Shown here: positions 23,401-31,709 of the stretch, in pieces
Layout of the letters: each line of letters starts with the position of its first letter
Numbering within the stretch: position 1 is the stretch's first letter
NCBI GenBank assembly: GCA_029721435.1
Contig: CM056574.1
Coordinates: forward strand, 5,308,501 to 5,372,500
From: Gymnothorax reevesii
Taxonomy: Eukaryota > Chordata > Actinopteri > Anguilliformes > Muraenidae
Reading direction: 5' to 3'
DNA length: 64,000 bases
Translations under genes and position numbers: made by a program
Notes under the pieces: generated by a model
Database searches by the model: none
Told to the model about the DNA's origin: nothing
Seen by the model: the letters and a program-made list of their open reading frames with translations, nothing else

Positions 23401-25972
23401 TCTCTCCCAGAGCCACTGTGCTGCTGTGCTGAAACAGCTGTGGGATAAGGTGGACTACGACTCCTTCATGAGACCAGGGGGATACGCAGATTACAGGCTC
23501 CAGCTGGACTCCATTGTTCAGACCTACAGAGATACACCTGGGAAAGGTGTACAGGTGCAGTTTACCTCAAAGAGCCCAAAAACATTCATTCCTACAATGA
23601 ATCATCTGCAAGTGTGTTTGTGGGGTGGGGGTGTGTTGATGAATTTGACCAGCCTGTTATACATTTGTCTTGGCTTCTTGGTAAAAGACAAAATCATGTG
23701 ACAGGATGTGGACAATACAAATACGACATTACTCACTGAAAGCCTTCACTTCACTGAAAGGTGAATTTGCGATACATGCATGTCCCCTGTGTGTGTTCGT
23801 GTTACTCTTCCAACGCACCTGGCTTATTGAGTTGTGTTTTGTGACTCCAACGGACAGGCAGAACAAGCTCTGGAGATCTTTATGAAGGAGAAAAATGACC
23901 TGGGTTCCTCAATCCTAAGTGCTGACAGGAACCTCACGGAGCAAGAAAGGAAGCTGAGAGGTAAGGCCAGTATCTTGAGTATTCAGGACTAGCAGACTCT
24001 CAAACCAGCTCCTGACTCTGGTATTCTGGGTAGTGTCACTGCATTTCAGAGCATCCCAGATAAAGGAGTTTGCCAGGCCTCGATCCATTCCAAACCCAGG
24101 ACTACTGCTGGGGTTAAATCCTGAGGTTGACCAGAGCAACTAGTTGTCCTCAGCTTTTGGAAAAACATTAAATCATCCTCTTACTTAACGATTAATCGTG
24201 AGGTTGAAACCGTGATTGGCCTACCACACCAGGCTAATAGTGTGCCACAGATTGTAGTTCTAAATCCTGGTTTTTTTTTCGTTCGTTTTTCAGCCATAAG
24301 TTCCGTCTGCAGATTTCCAGGAGATTTTTTTGCATGGAGATTTCTTCTCTCAGTTAACAATAAAACAGTGGTTAGCATAAACTCACAATCCCTTGTTGAG
24401 CTGTAAATGTCAAACGATATTCAGTCATCTTAGCTGTGAGGTATTTTAAGTGGAGGTGCTTTAAGAGCTTACGTTTATGGTTCCCTCTATCATACTCCAC
24501 CAGAGGAGAAAGCGCGGGCGGAGATGGAGAGGTTTCAGGCGGAGGTGGCCCGGCGAGAGCAAGAAGCCGCAGTGAGACGTATTGGGGATGCGCAGCGTGC
24601 TTATCAAGAGAACCAGCGGCAGCTGATGAAGAAGATGGAGCAGGAACGAAGCGCGATCATGGCGGAAAACCAGAGAGTTCTGGTTCAACGACTGCAGGTA
24701 TCTACACTTCACAGAAAAGGCCCCTCTCAGCAAGCAATTTGGCATCTTAATGCGATGCATAAAATATGATTTATTTCTCTCTCAAGTGCAAAACTTTTGC
24801 ATCTTTTTCGATAAGTCCTACCATGTACAGTACCAGTCAAAAGTTTGGACACACTTTGCTAATGTCACAGCACTCTGTTTATAGAGAAATTTAAATGGCT
24901 TAATTCCTCTATAACATCTCAACTGCAATCTGGAAAACAGTCAGAAGTTAAAAGAGAACAATTTACGTCTTTGAATCGTGTCCAAAATTTTGATATTCTC
25001 AAAGAAATTGTATTTTGCAAAGTTAACAGACAAACAAGCTCCCTCCATTTTCCAACGGCTGAATGAAAGTCAAGCTGTGTTGGGACTTATTGGGAAGAAG
25101 GTCAATGAGAAGCAAACCGCAAGTGCAGCACATCTTTGGGAACTTAGACGGCCGCTCAGCTGCAAACTCATTATAGCCATATAACTGCTCTAGTTTAAAA
25201 AAACAAAAAAACACTCAGTAATTATGATAACAAATGGTGGTTAGTTTGTTTGATTTAAGAATTAGATCTTTTTTTGCGACATAAAGGCTGCTTGTTTCTC
25301 TATTTTACATGGATTGTAAGAAAAATGTGGGCATGTCCGTACTTTTGACTGGTACTGTAATTGACTTGTGAAATTTCCATAGTCTGTCGCCAAATCGTAA
25401 AACGGATCGATTTGTCTCACCAGTGTGAGTCTATCGTGTGCGAGGCCAATTTTTCCTCTCGGTGGGCGGTTCACATTTACAGGAACAGGAAGCGCTGATC
25501 TCGCAGGGGTTCGAGCAGAGGGCGAGGATGATGGAGAGCCAGGTTAGCGACTTAAAGCGGGAGCTGGCGGCGTCCAAGAACCGAGGTGGTGGTGGTGGCG
25601 GTGGTAGTAACTGTGTCCTGCTGTAGTAATACTACGACAGTGCAGAGGCCATCCTGCTCCCATCCATTACTGCAGGTCTACTCGATCATCGCCAACACTT
25701 GTTTTTTTTAAACGCTGGATAAGTGATTTTTTTCCCAGACCCAAATAGTGAATATTGAAGCGAGTTGAACTACTTTCCTACCTGTCACTGAATTTAAAAA
25801 AATCTAATCATGTCTGTATGAAAATCTTAATCTGTCTTGATGGCCAGAAAGGCTGCATAATGCAGTTATAATGGCCATAATTGTCTTTCACACTTCTGTG
25901 AGACTTCTACTGTAACTAGCAGATGCCTCCTTTGTTAGCAAATTACGTGATTTTATTTTCACATAGAATAAA
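2350..25972 (+). CDS. gbp: Guanylate-binding protein (GBP) gene, last eight exons
   Basis: GBPs are large dynamin-like GTPases, usually interferon-induced, that assemble on pathogen-containing membranes. Eight exons join in frame: 2350-2459, 3017-3210, 11369-11611, 12420-12700, 23354-23554, 23858-23960, 24504-24697, 25483-25626. Their phases match at every junction and total 489 codons plus a TAG stop. Order of domains: rear of the GTPase domain ('[17 protein letters not shown]', '[12 protein letters not shown]'), middle helical domain ('[14 protein letters not shown]', '[13 protein letters not shown]'), then the long C-terminal effector coiled coil, a seven-glycine run and a CVLL CaaX box. 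Vertebrate GBPs are near 590 residues, so about 100 N-terminal residues (P-loop, switches) are missing here and should be upstream. A polyadenylation signal is at 25967-25972. Which fish paralogue this is cannot be told. No frame break is seen, so it is probably functional if its 5' exons exist. Confidence 0.92.
2485..2537. repeat. (TG)n microsatellite
   Basis: Interrupted TG dinucleotide run in the GBP intron. Confidence 0.9.
3017..3210 (+). CDS. gbp: GBP exon b: GTPase domain with guanine-recognition motif
   Basis: Encodes [13 protein letters not shown], then [16 protein letters not shown]. The R-D pair of the GBP guanine-specificity motif (usually T-[LV]-R-D) is present at 3126-3131, but the first position is alanine (AVRD). 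Acceptor AG is at 3015-3016 and donor GT at 3211. Ends with one base of a serine codon. Confidence 0.9.
3963..4062. repeat. Perfect-looking hairpin, 30-bp arms
   Basis: 3963-3992 and 4033-4062 are inverted copies with only two mismatches (arms start GTAGGTGTGCAT). The 40-bp loop itself contains complementary GGAGG/CCTCC. It lies just inside the left end of the TTAA element. Confidence 0.8.
5738..5751 (+). promoter_or_regulatory. CTCF-consensus site in Gmr1 remnant, GBP intron
   Basis: Same 14-mer 18 bp from the LTR start, inside the large GBP intron. Confidence 0.55.
5788..6828 (+). pseudogene. Gmr1-A gag-protease fragment
   Basis: Capsid C-terminal part, CCHC zinc knuckle ([14 protein letters not shown], near 6340-6382) and aspartic protease motif ILRDTGAS (near 6612-6635) are clear. 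Breaks: a frame disruption near 5930, a TAG at 5977-5979 where sister copies read Gln, and a TAG at 6826-6828 where they read Leu. Everything after the protease is missing. Confidence 0.85.
7489..8201. other. Kolobok-like interior, unassigned
   Basis: Between the hAT right duplication and the THAP remnant. No clear protein or repeat signature seen. Confidence 0.4.
8202..8322 (+). pseudogene. Decayed THAP zinc-finger segment
   Basis: In the frame starting at 8202 the translation reads [16 protein letters not shown], stop, FDTG, stop, [16 protein letters not shown]. The C-x2-H pair, the HF..DxF core and the 'LKPxAVxSI' end are those of the C-terminal half of a THAP DNA-binding domain, found in Kolobok and P-type transposases. 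Two stops show it is dead. An AAGCTGTAAGT donor-like site follows near 8330. Confidence 0.6.
8790..9940. repeat. Segmental direct duplication
   Basis: 8790-9060 and about 9560-9940 are diverged direct copies, sharing TAATTAAAAATGCTCC, ACTTATATGCAG, GGTATGCTTGTGTTACTTC, GATTGTAGCCACTACAGTT, ATGACCGGG and ATTTCTCTGCA in the same order. The second copy has about 110 bp of extra sequence near 9690-9800. A short tandem repeat lies between them. Confidence 0.75.
9270..9535. repeat. About 100-bp tandem repeat, three copies
   Basis: Copies near 9271, 9376 and 9477 share GCTTTCAC..GGACAC.AAACAAATTTTT, ACATTCAAAG/CATTCAAAGTCAATG and CAAAGACGCGAATACA. The third is shortened. Confidence 0.8.
9941..10338 (-). 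mobile_element. Solo Gmr1-A-type LTR, 5' end lost
   Basis: On the minus strand it matches the LTR at 27843-28324: it holds the GACCTGTCAC..., GAGCATTTTCCTGTCC and CATCCCTTGCTGTC blocks and ends GGGACCATGACA. The first ~50 bp of U3, including the CTCF-like site, are absent. No internal sequence is attached. Confidence 0.82.
10611..10661. repeat. (CTGT)n-like microsatellite
   Basis: Imperfect TCTG/TCCG tetranucleotide run. The surrounding 10340-10740 holds a C-run (10418-10430) and unassigned sequence but no gene. Confidence 0.8.
11369..11611 (+). CDS. gbp: GBP exon c: end of GTPase domain
   Basis: Acceptor AG is 11367-11368, donor GTAAGC at 11612. The first two bases complete the split serine codon. 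Encodes [20 protein letters not shown] and SGGFTVTG, matching the GBP segment 'CIRKFFPxxKCFVFDxP'. It is separated from the previous exon by an 8.2-kb intron packed with nested transposons. Confidence 0.9.
11640..11900 (+). pseudogene. L2-type LINE reverse transcriptase fragment
   Basis: Encodes [15 protein letters not shown], then [20 protein letters not shown] and [11 protein letters not shown]. These are RT motifs 'G.PQGS.LGP.LF..Y' and 'YADDTQ' of L2-like LINEs. About 85 codons remain, 28 bp downstream of GBP exon c. Confidence 0.85.
11897..11946. repeat. (GATT)n repeat
   Basis: Two clusters of GATT separated by GAGAGAACATTGATCAACA. They follow the LINE fragment, as LINE tails often do. 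Confidence 0.8.
12420..12700 (+). CDS. gbp: GBP exon d: middle domain
   Basis: Starts after CCAG with two bases that complete a methionine codon and ends in phase 0 before GTGAGA. Encodes [39 protein letters not shown] and [14 protein letters not shown], the conserved start of the GBP helical middle domain. Confidence 0.92.
12790..13276. repeat. Unclassified dispersed repeat, left part
   Basis: Opens with (ATA)n and TTTATTTATATAGTGCCTTTCT, then runs to the Harbinger insertion. The same repeat resumes at 15853 (GTGCTTTGTATGTCATGATG) and fades near 15945. The 'TTTATATAGCGCCTTTCT' opening is frequent in fish genomes. I cannot name the family. Confidence 0.5.
14028..14200 (+). pseudogene. Harbinger transposase N-terminal remnant
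   Basis: Reads [20 protein letters not shown] then [15 protein letters not shown], the helix-turn-helix-like 'FxATGSFQRxxGDxxxISQxSVSRxxxxVxxAL' segment of HARBI1-type DDE_Tnp_4 proteins. The catalytic region is not recovered, so it is non-functional. Confidence 0.72.
14270..14416 (-). pseudogene. Harbinger Myb/trihelix-like accessory protein remnant
   Basis: Minus strand reads [20 protein letters not shown], then [13 protein letters not shown]. This resembles the 'VKKKWxDLKxxxKxRxAxHRRS' helix of the Myb-like protein encoded by Harbinger elements. Short and broken. Confidence 0.5.
15946..17022. other. Unassigned GBP intron sequence
   Basis: No coding or TE signature seen. A small palindrome (CCATGGATGTATTATAGGTCCATGG, about 16100-16124) is present. 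Confidence 0.4.
17388..18613 (+). pseudogene. Tc1 transposase, DD34E, broken
   Basis: N-terminus from ATG 17388 has the paired-type helix-turn-helix ([20 protein letters not shown], then [15 protein letters not shown]). Catalytic parts: 'SDESTFQI' near 18053, 'FQQDNAKPH' with Asp at 18320-18322, and 'SPIENVW' with Glu at 18425-18427. The Asp-Glu spacing is exactly 34 residues. Damage: TAA 17663-17665, a 208-bp tandem duplication, frame changes in the middle, and a TAA at 18506. Confidence 0.9.
17538..17953 (+). repeat. 208-bp tandem duplication inside the transposase
   Basis: 17538-17745 is repeated at 17746-17953 with few differences. The unit covers [14 protein letters not shown] through LKLYNAKR. 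208 is not a multiple of three, so it also shifts frame. The first unit has TAA where the second has AAA (CAGTAA/CAGAAA). Confidence 0.92.
18836..19868. other. Unassigned GBP intron sequence
   Basis: A/T-rich, no open frame of note and no repeat signature seen. Confidence 0.4.
19869..20860 (-). pseudogene. L2-like LINE RT C-terminal region, reverse strand
   Basis: Minus-strand pieces read [20 protein letters not shown], then [36 protein letters not shown] and [13 protein letters not shown]. This is the region following the RT palm in L2-type LINEs. Frameshifts and a short insertion (20266-20335) break it. Confidence 0.8.
20266..20335 (-). mobile_element. Short 3'-end LINE fragment inside the L2 remnant
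   Basis: AATAACATAACATAACATGA followed by GGCAAGAACAGGCCTTTCAG and CCAAGCTCGCCAG is nearly the same as the 3' end of the LINE at 20911-20973. It is an extreme 5'-truncated insertion of that family. Confidence 0.75.
21011..21526 (-). pseudogene. LINE ORF C-terminal domain
   Basis: Reads [60 protein letters not shown] and [20 protein letters not shown], the conserved tail after RT in CR1/Rex/Jockey-group LINEs. Separated from RT by the MITE. Confidence 0.88.
21586..21908. mobile_element. piggyBac-like MITE in the LINE
   Basis: Starts CCTCTTA and ends TAAGAGG, flanked by TTAA (21582-21585 and 21909-21912). 323 bp, non-coding. LINE sequence continues on both sides (the residues before and after belong to the same LINE protein). 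Confidence 0.75.
22165..23334 (-). pseudogene. LINE reverse transcriptase
   Basis: About 390 codons. Motifs: [56 protein letters not shown] and [20 protein letters not shown]. The catalytic Asp of 'YLDFxKAFD' is present. The open frame ends just before the expected F/Y-A-D-D box; the following piece resumes at about 22123 with [19 protein letters not shown]. The N-terminal endonuclease is absent. Confidence 0.88.
23354..23554 (+). CDS. gbp: GBP exon e: middle domain
   Basis: Phase 0 at both ends. Acceptor is ...GTCCACAG. Encodes [49 protein letters not shown] and GKGVQ, matching the GBP 'KPGGYxxFxxxLxxLxxxY' segment. A reverse-strand LINE ends at about 23334-23340, leaving roughly 13-20 bp of non-LINE intron before this exon. 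Confidence 0.92.
23858..23960 (+). CDS. gbp: GBP exon f: helical domain
   Basis: Acceptor AG at 23856-23857, donor GTAAGG at 23961. Encodes [20 protein letters not shown] and [11 protein letters not shown], matching the GBP helix 'ILQxxLxxKxxMxxxILQxDxxLTxxEK'. Ends in phase 1. Confidence 0.9.
24504..24697 (+). CDS. gbp: GBP exon g: C-terminal coiled coil
   Basis: Starts with two bases completing the glutamate codon split with exon f, ends in phase 0 before GTATCT. The translation is a long charged helix ([20 protein letters not shown], then [19 protein letters not shown]), the GBP helix alpha-12 type region that packs back on the GTPase domain. Confidence 0.9.
24828..25357. mobile_element. 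Non-autonomous Tc1-type element in the last GBP intron
   Basis: CAGTACCAGTCAAAAGTTTG at 24828 and the inverted TACTTTTGACTGGTACTG ending at 25357, flanked by TA. 530 bp with no transposase frame. Confidence 0.85.
25483..25626 (+). CDS. gbp: GBP last exon with CVLL prenylation box
   Basis: Encodes [34 protein letters not shown], seven glycines, SNCVLL and a TAG stop (25624-25626). The C-terminal CVLL fits a CaaX box. A final leucine favours geranylgeranylation, which anchors some GBPs to membranes. The glycine run between helix and CaaX box looks like a flexible linker. Confidence 0.92.
   Translation, partial: EQEALISQGFEQRARMMESQVSDLKRELAASKNRGGGGGGGSNCVLL
25967..25972 (+). terminator. Polyadenylation signal of the GBP gene
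   Basis: AATAAA lies 341 bp after the GBP stop codon, in an A/T-rich 3' UTR. It is the first canonical signal seen after the stop. Confidence 0.6.
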
Positions 25973-26101
25973 TCAACTTCTTTCTCTTTTGATTCTTTCA
26001 CTTACAATGTATTGATTTTACATATTTTGTAAATTGAGAAAATACTGCTTGAACACACTTCAGCATGGTAGCTGTTGAAATGAGATCACCTCTGATATTA
26101 C

Positions 26102-26690
26102 CAGTGGCGGTTCGTGAATTGGCAACAGGGGAAGCCCAAACAATCCCTTAAAGTTAATGATTGTTCACGACCTGTTTTCAATCATTCATTTAACTTACCA
26201 TAACAGAAACTCCGAAAGCTCCCTACATTATTACAGATGCGGCCAGTTTTCATTAATAACGCATACTGATTACGACTCCAGACTTCTCATGCTTTTATTT
26301 ACTCAGGGGTTGGGGTTAGAAGCAATGCATTTGTTTCATGATTGTTTAAATTAAATAAGATAATTTGAAACGTCTTTACGCAATTCCATTGCTTCAAACT
26401 CCTCCATGTACAAATACTTAAATTCCATGCGAAAATCTCTTACATAAGCGTTGATAGAATAATTGCTGTTTACAGCAGAGGAACGTAACAATGCCACTTA
26501 AACTCATGCCGAATGCGTGAGAGTTGACAGGTATGCCTTATTAATGAAAACTGGCGCATCAGATAATGTTGAGTTTTCGGAGTTTCTGTTATTGTAATTT
26601 AAATGAATGATTGAAAACAGGTCATGACCAACCATTAACTTTAAGGGATTGTTTGGGCTTCCCCTGTTGCCAATTCACGAGCCGCCACTG
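26102..26690. mobile_element. hAT MITE with long inverted repeats
   Basis: CAGTGGCGG ... CCGCCACTG ends, ~110-bp inverted arms (26102-26213 and 26578-26690), and an exact 8-bp duplication GATATTAC at 26094-26101 and 26691-26698. Non-coding. Lies just past the GBP 3' end. Confidence 0.92.
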
Positions 26691-26698
26691 GATATTAC

Positions 26699-27842
26699 AG
26701 CAGTAGAATTTAATACGAGTTGGCAATTTTGGCCGCATAATATAATGGTTTGAGAAATTCAATCCTCCCGAATCTGAGGTCGGCAGGGTAGCCTTGCGGT
26801 ACATTTTCTTGACAGAAAACTGTACAGCAGCTGGTGTGAACTGTCAGTGAGGCCTGGGATTCTGACTTGCTCTTGGAGTGACAAAATTGGGCAGAACCTG
26901 ACCTCAGCCCTTAACCCCAACACTGTTCCAGCCCAAGATTTATCTAACTCTCCATCTAGTGCAACCTGCATCTCTTCAATCAGGCATCCATCCCAGGCAT
27001 CTCCTCTCACCTCTCGCCCTGGTTGAAAGGAACCAAACCTCTGGAAATTTCAATGGATCATCAATGCCATCTCCAAAACCTTCGTGCATTTGCTGCACTT
27101 GAATTGGCAGTGATTTTTTTCCATTAAAAACAGAAAGAAGCCATTGTAACTTCAAATATAAGATGATATTTTCTGGGAGCGACATATGCTTTTTAGTAAA
27201 TGCATTGCTTGGCATTTTGGGGCGATTTTGATGACACGTTTAATGAACTATAATTCAAATCGGAGGCCAGCAAAGGCAGGTTGCACACATACTTAGCCCA
27301 CACCTGTTCAGATTCAGTTATTTAGCCAGCGCAAGATGAATACTTGTGTGGCTGCAGAATTGAGAAAGGGTTTTGCCAGCTTACAAACAGAATATGATTG
27401 TGCGTTCAGTGTACCAATTGGGCCAATCCAAAGAGGAGTTCACTTTTACAAAAAGAAAATTCACTGGCATTGCCGGTTTGAAAGTGCTCCTTTATACAAA
27501 CAATGGAGAAAAGACAGGACACAATAACTGACTTGAAGCAAAATTTTAGGAGTGGCTGATAAAAAAATCTGGAACCGAGCAACTTGATGGCACATATGAG
27601 ATTTCATTTGTTAGTGGCGCCATCAAGTGGGTGTACAAGGTAATGCGCCTGACGGAAGGAACAGAATGATCCACGACCATAGACTGTATAACAAGACGAG
27701 GTGCAACCTAGTATATGGCTGGGCCGCCAAGTGCTGTATGAGAATGTAGGCCCAAGAAAAGGGTGTGAAATGAGGCAAAGCTCACGCAATTATATGAAGT
27801 GCAGGTTTAGTCATGAGCTGGAGCTGATAAATTATTTACAAA
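26699..27842. other. Unassigned intergenic sequence
   Basis: No gene or named repeat recognised. Small open frames here show no domain. Confidence 0.4.
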
Positions 27843-28324
27843 TGTAATGTGAACAAATGCCACTAGATGGCAGTATTGACCTTTTTTGTTGGGCCCAGTC
27901 TGGAGCTAGGTTTGGGCATGTCCTGGGCATGTCTGAAAGAGAAAGTCTCAGAGAAAAAAAAAAGTCTAAAGGTGGGAGGGGGCTGGAAAAGAGTATATAA
28001 AAGGAAAAATTGAGAGAGTAAAGTAGTAGGAGAAATTACAAGGAGAAGGATACATTTGACCAGACCTGTCATTCTGTTCAAGACCTGTGAAGCTTTAAGT
28101 GGATTTTTGCCTGTGTTGGAGCATTTTCCTGTCCCAGAACATCACCAAGCCACCCCATCTCAAGGGACTGTAAATATTTTTTTTCTTGTATATTATCAAT
28201 CTTGGTCAGTAGTATAAATTGTAGGTTAGTGTTAGTCTTTGTTGAATTAAATCTGTTTAAGTTTTAAAATTTTGTCTGTCATCCCTTGCTGTCTTATATG
28301 TTGTAGCAAATTGGGGCCATAACA
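27843..28324 (+). mobile_element. Solo Gmr1-A-type LTR
   Basis: Runs TGTAATGTGAAC ... GGGGCCATAACA, 482 bp, with a CTCF-like site at 27860-27873, TATATAA near 27994 and AATTAAA near 28244. Aligns over its length with the 491-bp LTRs at 42772 and 48327 but is diverged. No internal region attached, so it is a product of LTR-LTR recombination. Confidence 0.9.
27860..27873 (+). promoter_or_regulatory. CTCF-consensus site, solo LTR
   Basis: Same 14-mer 17 bp from the start of the solo LTR, about 2 kb past the GBP 3' end. Confidence 0.6.
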
Positions 28325-28327
28325 AAT

Positions 28328-28440
28328 AGTAGGTGTGGAGAGTGTGAGAGTGTGGGAGTGGGCGAGTGAGAGTGAGTGAGAGTGTGTGAGTGAGATAGTG
28401 GGAATAAGTGAGAATGAGGGAGTGGGAGGTGGAGGGAGTC
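28328..28440. repeat. GAGTGT-rich low-complexity repeat
   Basis: Purine-rich run of GAGAGTGTG/GAGTGAGAGTG units directly after the solo LTR. Confidence 0.85.
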
Positions 28441-29180
28441 TTGAGTAAGGAAAACATATCAAAAGCAAGTTTGAATAGACAAAGAGCTGGAGTAAGGGTA
28501 GCAGTGATTGATTTTGTGAATGTGAATTTGACGCAGACAGTACCAGCAGATGTAGATAGCAGTTCAGTTATACGTGTATGTTCCTGAATCGTAATGAAAC
28601 AATAAAGTTATCATTACAGTTGTGCTAATCGGGGATGCGACGTCACTTTTGTGAACACACGGCAGTTCCTCTGTTTCGTCTTTGAGCATGTTATGGACAA
28701 AGAATCCACAGTTTTGTTTGAAACCGCATAGTAAATATGTTTGAGTGAAGGAATGCCATGTGTTTACATAAAGCGTTAGACGATACTGGTGATGGTTGAA
28801 TAAGAAGTATGTGTCCAAAAAAATTGAAATGCAATTAATTTTAATGAATATATGACTTATTGGAAGCTCTTGGTGCCAACTACAAGGCCTTTTCAAGATC
28901 ATGAGAATTGGCCGAAAAATAAAGTTTTGCAATTTTATAGTGCCCCTAAAAAGTGAATTGTTTGGAATTTATTTCAGTCACTGCAGATAAAAAAAAGTGT
29001 TGCAAAGTGGGAAATTTAGGTTAATTTTCCCTCAAATATGGTAGACAGTGAAAAAAAGATATAATCAATGTTTAAAGAAAATAAATAAAATACAAGACTT
29101 CAGGAAAGAATGCATGACCGATTTTCATAAGTGACAGTTATAGCCTGACTGAGTATTGCACTTTGTCACATAGCTAATAT
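28441..29180. other. Unassigned intergenic sequence
   Basis: A/T-rich; no coding or repeat signature recognised. Confidence 0.4.
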
Positions 29181-29189
29181 GATAACAAA

Positions 29190-29700
29190 AGTGTGTAAAG
29201 TACTGGGAAAAATAACTAAGTTAAAGTAGAAGTACCATTACTGAAAGTTACTTTGGTAAAAGTTGAAGTCTACCATAAGAAAATTACTTGAGTAAAAGTC
29301 TTAAAGTAGCTCACATTAAATGTACTTAGGTACCAAAAGTATTTTGTGAAAGAATAGTAGTGATGCACGATATATCTGCATTCATATCGGTATCGGCCGA
29401 TGTTCGTCATTTTTTAACATATCGGCATCGGTCCGATGAGTAAAACTGGGCCGATATAAACAACCGATGTTTATTTCCTTCTAGTTGCCGTTTGTGTATG
29501 TGTGTAGGGAGAGGGGCGGGGAGAGGGGGGTGGGGATTTGGCCATGCAGTATTTGTTTGGGCATGAACGCAGCACAGGATTTTTGGGTGTTAAACTGAAG
29601 AAGGAAAAAATGTAAGCCGTGCTGTCGTTTTTCACGGTGTCCAAAAATGATACTCGAAAAGCAGTATGCAACACCTGCAAAGTCGAGGTAATGTGAAGAT
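29190..29700 (+). mobile_element. hAT element fragment with BED-finger exon
   Basis: An AGTAAAAGT-rich block (29206-29345) precedes GTGATGCACGATATATC, typical of the 5' end of a widespread fish hAT. At 29616-29690 the + strand reads AVLSFFTVSKNDTRKAVCNT then CKVEV, the start of a BED zinc finger (C-x2-C), followed by a GTAATG splice-donor-like site. No catalytic part is seen. Confidence 0.6.
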
Positions 29701-29880
29701 GATGCATTGACGCCAATTGTTTGTTGGTGATAGCCTATTGGTCACCATGGTACAAAAATTTCTGGGTATTCTAATAAACAGCAAAGGGTGGATTAAAATA
29801 GTGGATGCACATGCTGCATTTGCCCTAGCTAGCATCCTGGTCTTTTAAAAAGTTCCATTCGATTTTGTTGCATTACCAGC

Positions 29881-30190
29881 ACAATCCGACCATTATTTGG
29901 CGATCTTTTTTCACGCTAGATTGGTTTGGTTTGTTTCAGCTTCATGCTTGTTTTCTCTGTTGCCGGCTGCGAGATTCCATAGAGATAGAGGAATGTAACA
30001 AATCGTACCAATCTAGCGTGAAAGAATCTTAATAATGGTCGGAATGTGTTTTTAATTTCCCTATTTTATCTCGCAACCGATATGACAGTTAACAAGCATG
30101 TAGGACAGTATCGGTTGCCAGATCGAATAGGGGAAAATAAAATCACATTCCGACCATTGTTAAGATTCTTTCACGCTAGATTGGTATGAT
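29881..30190. repeat. Foldback repeat, three alternating copies
   Basis: A ~45-bp unit (CCGACCATT ... TTTCACGCTAGATTGGT) occurs at 29885-29927 (+), inverted at 30003-30046, and again direct at 30148-30186. 'CTCGCAACCGATATGA' also recurs at about 30070 and 30266. Confidence 0.8.
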
Positions 30191-30499
30191 GCATTACATT
30201 CCTCAATCTCCCTTTTGAATTTCGCAGCTGGTCCCAGAATTATTTCCTTAATCTTCATATTGAATCTCGCAACCGATATGAGGGAAAACAGGTACAATGA
30301 AGTGACTTGGAATACATCATCATACAGAGGTGTAGGCCTACATGTGCTTCGTTGCAAACTTAAGTCGGTTTTTTTTTTTTTTTTTTTGGAACTGGGACTT
30401 TTACTACATTTAAAAGATAAAAAGTATACTTTCACTTCGTTACTTTGACACAGATCACTTCGTTACACGTTACGCATTAAGATATGAATGTAATTCCTC

Positions 30500-30660
30500 A
30501 TTTAAGGATTATCTGCATATGGCGCGTTCGAGTAGAGCATCGGTGTTCGGCAGGGTAGCCGCTTTAGGCAGATGTTCATGCCTGAGGACACGGAGCTGTA
30601 AATTTATGCACGCAGTTACAATATTGAATCACTAGATGGCACACTCGGATCAGTTATTGT
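30500..30660. repeat. Fragment of the hAT family at 59361
   Basis: Shares ATCTGCAT.TGGCG.GTTCGAG, GGAGCTG.AAATTTATGCA, GCAGTTACAATATT and AATCACTAGATGGCA in order with 59995-60121. Carries a near-CTCF site at 30629-30642. Confidence 0.75.
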
Positions 30661-30944
30661 ACTGCACTTTAATTTAGTAACACATTTGCCACTCTGCTTG
30701 CACGAGGGAAAAAATATGTGAAGCCAGAACTAGCCACTGCTGCTAAAGTCAGAAAAAATTGTTTAGCCACGATGTTGGTCTGGGTCCATAATGCAGCGCG
30801 CGAAGCGCAATAAAAAAAAAAAAAAGCAAGAGGGGCATCATCATATAATTTAACAGGAATTTTTTGCTTACCGTTACCTTTGTAAAATGTTTTTTAACAT
30901 TAAAATAAAATCATACAGGAAGGAAGTGACTTCCCAGCAAACAA

Positions 30945-31130
30945 AATAAAGTCCCCAGGACGTCCTCTAAAGGTCCCCTCCTAACGTCCTTTAAAGGGAA
31001 CCCCACAAAATTCCATTAACGTCCTGGGGACGTTATTAGGGGACATTAGAAGGACGTCCTCAGGACATCTAGAAGACCTTACTGGGACGTTTATAAAAGT
31101 CCTCTGAACATCATGATAAAGTCCTCTAGA
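30945..31130. repeat. GGACGTCC-rich repeat
   Basis: Multiple spaced copies of (G)GGACGT(CCT) and its complement (AGGACGTCCTC, GGGGACGTTATT, AGGACGTCCTCAGGAC). Family not identified. Confidence 0.65.
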
Positions 31131-31361
31131 CTTCCAGATACTAAGACTGCTACTATTATTATTAATATGACTAAATTATTACTACTATTATTGCTGGTAC
31201 TAATAGTAATTATTATGTGATTTTTTTCCCCCCTAAAGCTAGAAGAATTAGACTCCAGATAGTGTTTCTCTTCACTTTTCATTTTATGTCACTCAGGTTA
31301 TATTGAACATCAGGCACACAGGTAAATGAAACACTTGAATGCACTAACCAATTTATACACA

Positions 31362-31421
31362 CACACAAGCACGCATGCATATACATGCAAGCGCGCACAC
31401 ACACACACACACACACGCATG

Positions 31422-31485
<64 letters not shown>

Positions 31486-31532
31486 CATACACACATGCAT
31501 ACACACACACACACGCACACACACACACACAA
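31362..31532. repeat. (CA)n microsatellite
   Basis: Long CA run with GCATGCATA and CGCA interruptions. All long frames across it are artefacts of the dinucleotide repeat. Confidence 0.97.
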
Positions 31533-31709
31533 AGGTCCTCTTCCTCCCTCTACTTGTTCTTCCTCCTCCTCTTCATCATCCTCATCGTGCTGCACATGAC
31601 CTGCTCACCGGCGGACGCACTTGTTGGCAACTACACCGATGGGAAAAAAGCATCTTTGAATCAGAATACATCTAAATGGTATGAATTACTGAATAAAGGA
31701 AAGAAGTAA
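31533..31709 (+). other. Open frame with hydrophobic segment after the CA repeat
   Basis: Past the CA repeat an open frame reads LYLFFLLLFIILIVL (a membrane-type stretch), then HMTCSPADALVGNYTDGKK, then a lysine-rich end and TAA. No family recognised. No ATG is placed convincingly upstream because the frame enters through the microsatellite. Probably chance. Confidence 0.15.

Noticed and set aside
31279..31599. Several long Cys/Val- or His/Thr-rich open frames on both strands
   Set aside because: They are direct translations of the CA/TG microsatellite and carry no independent signal.
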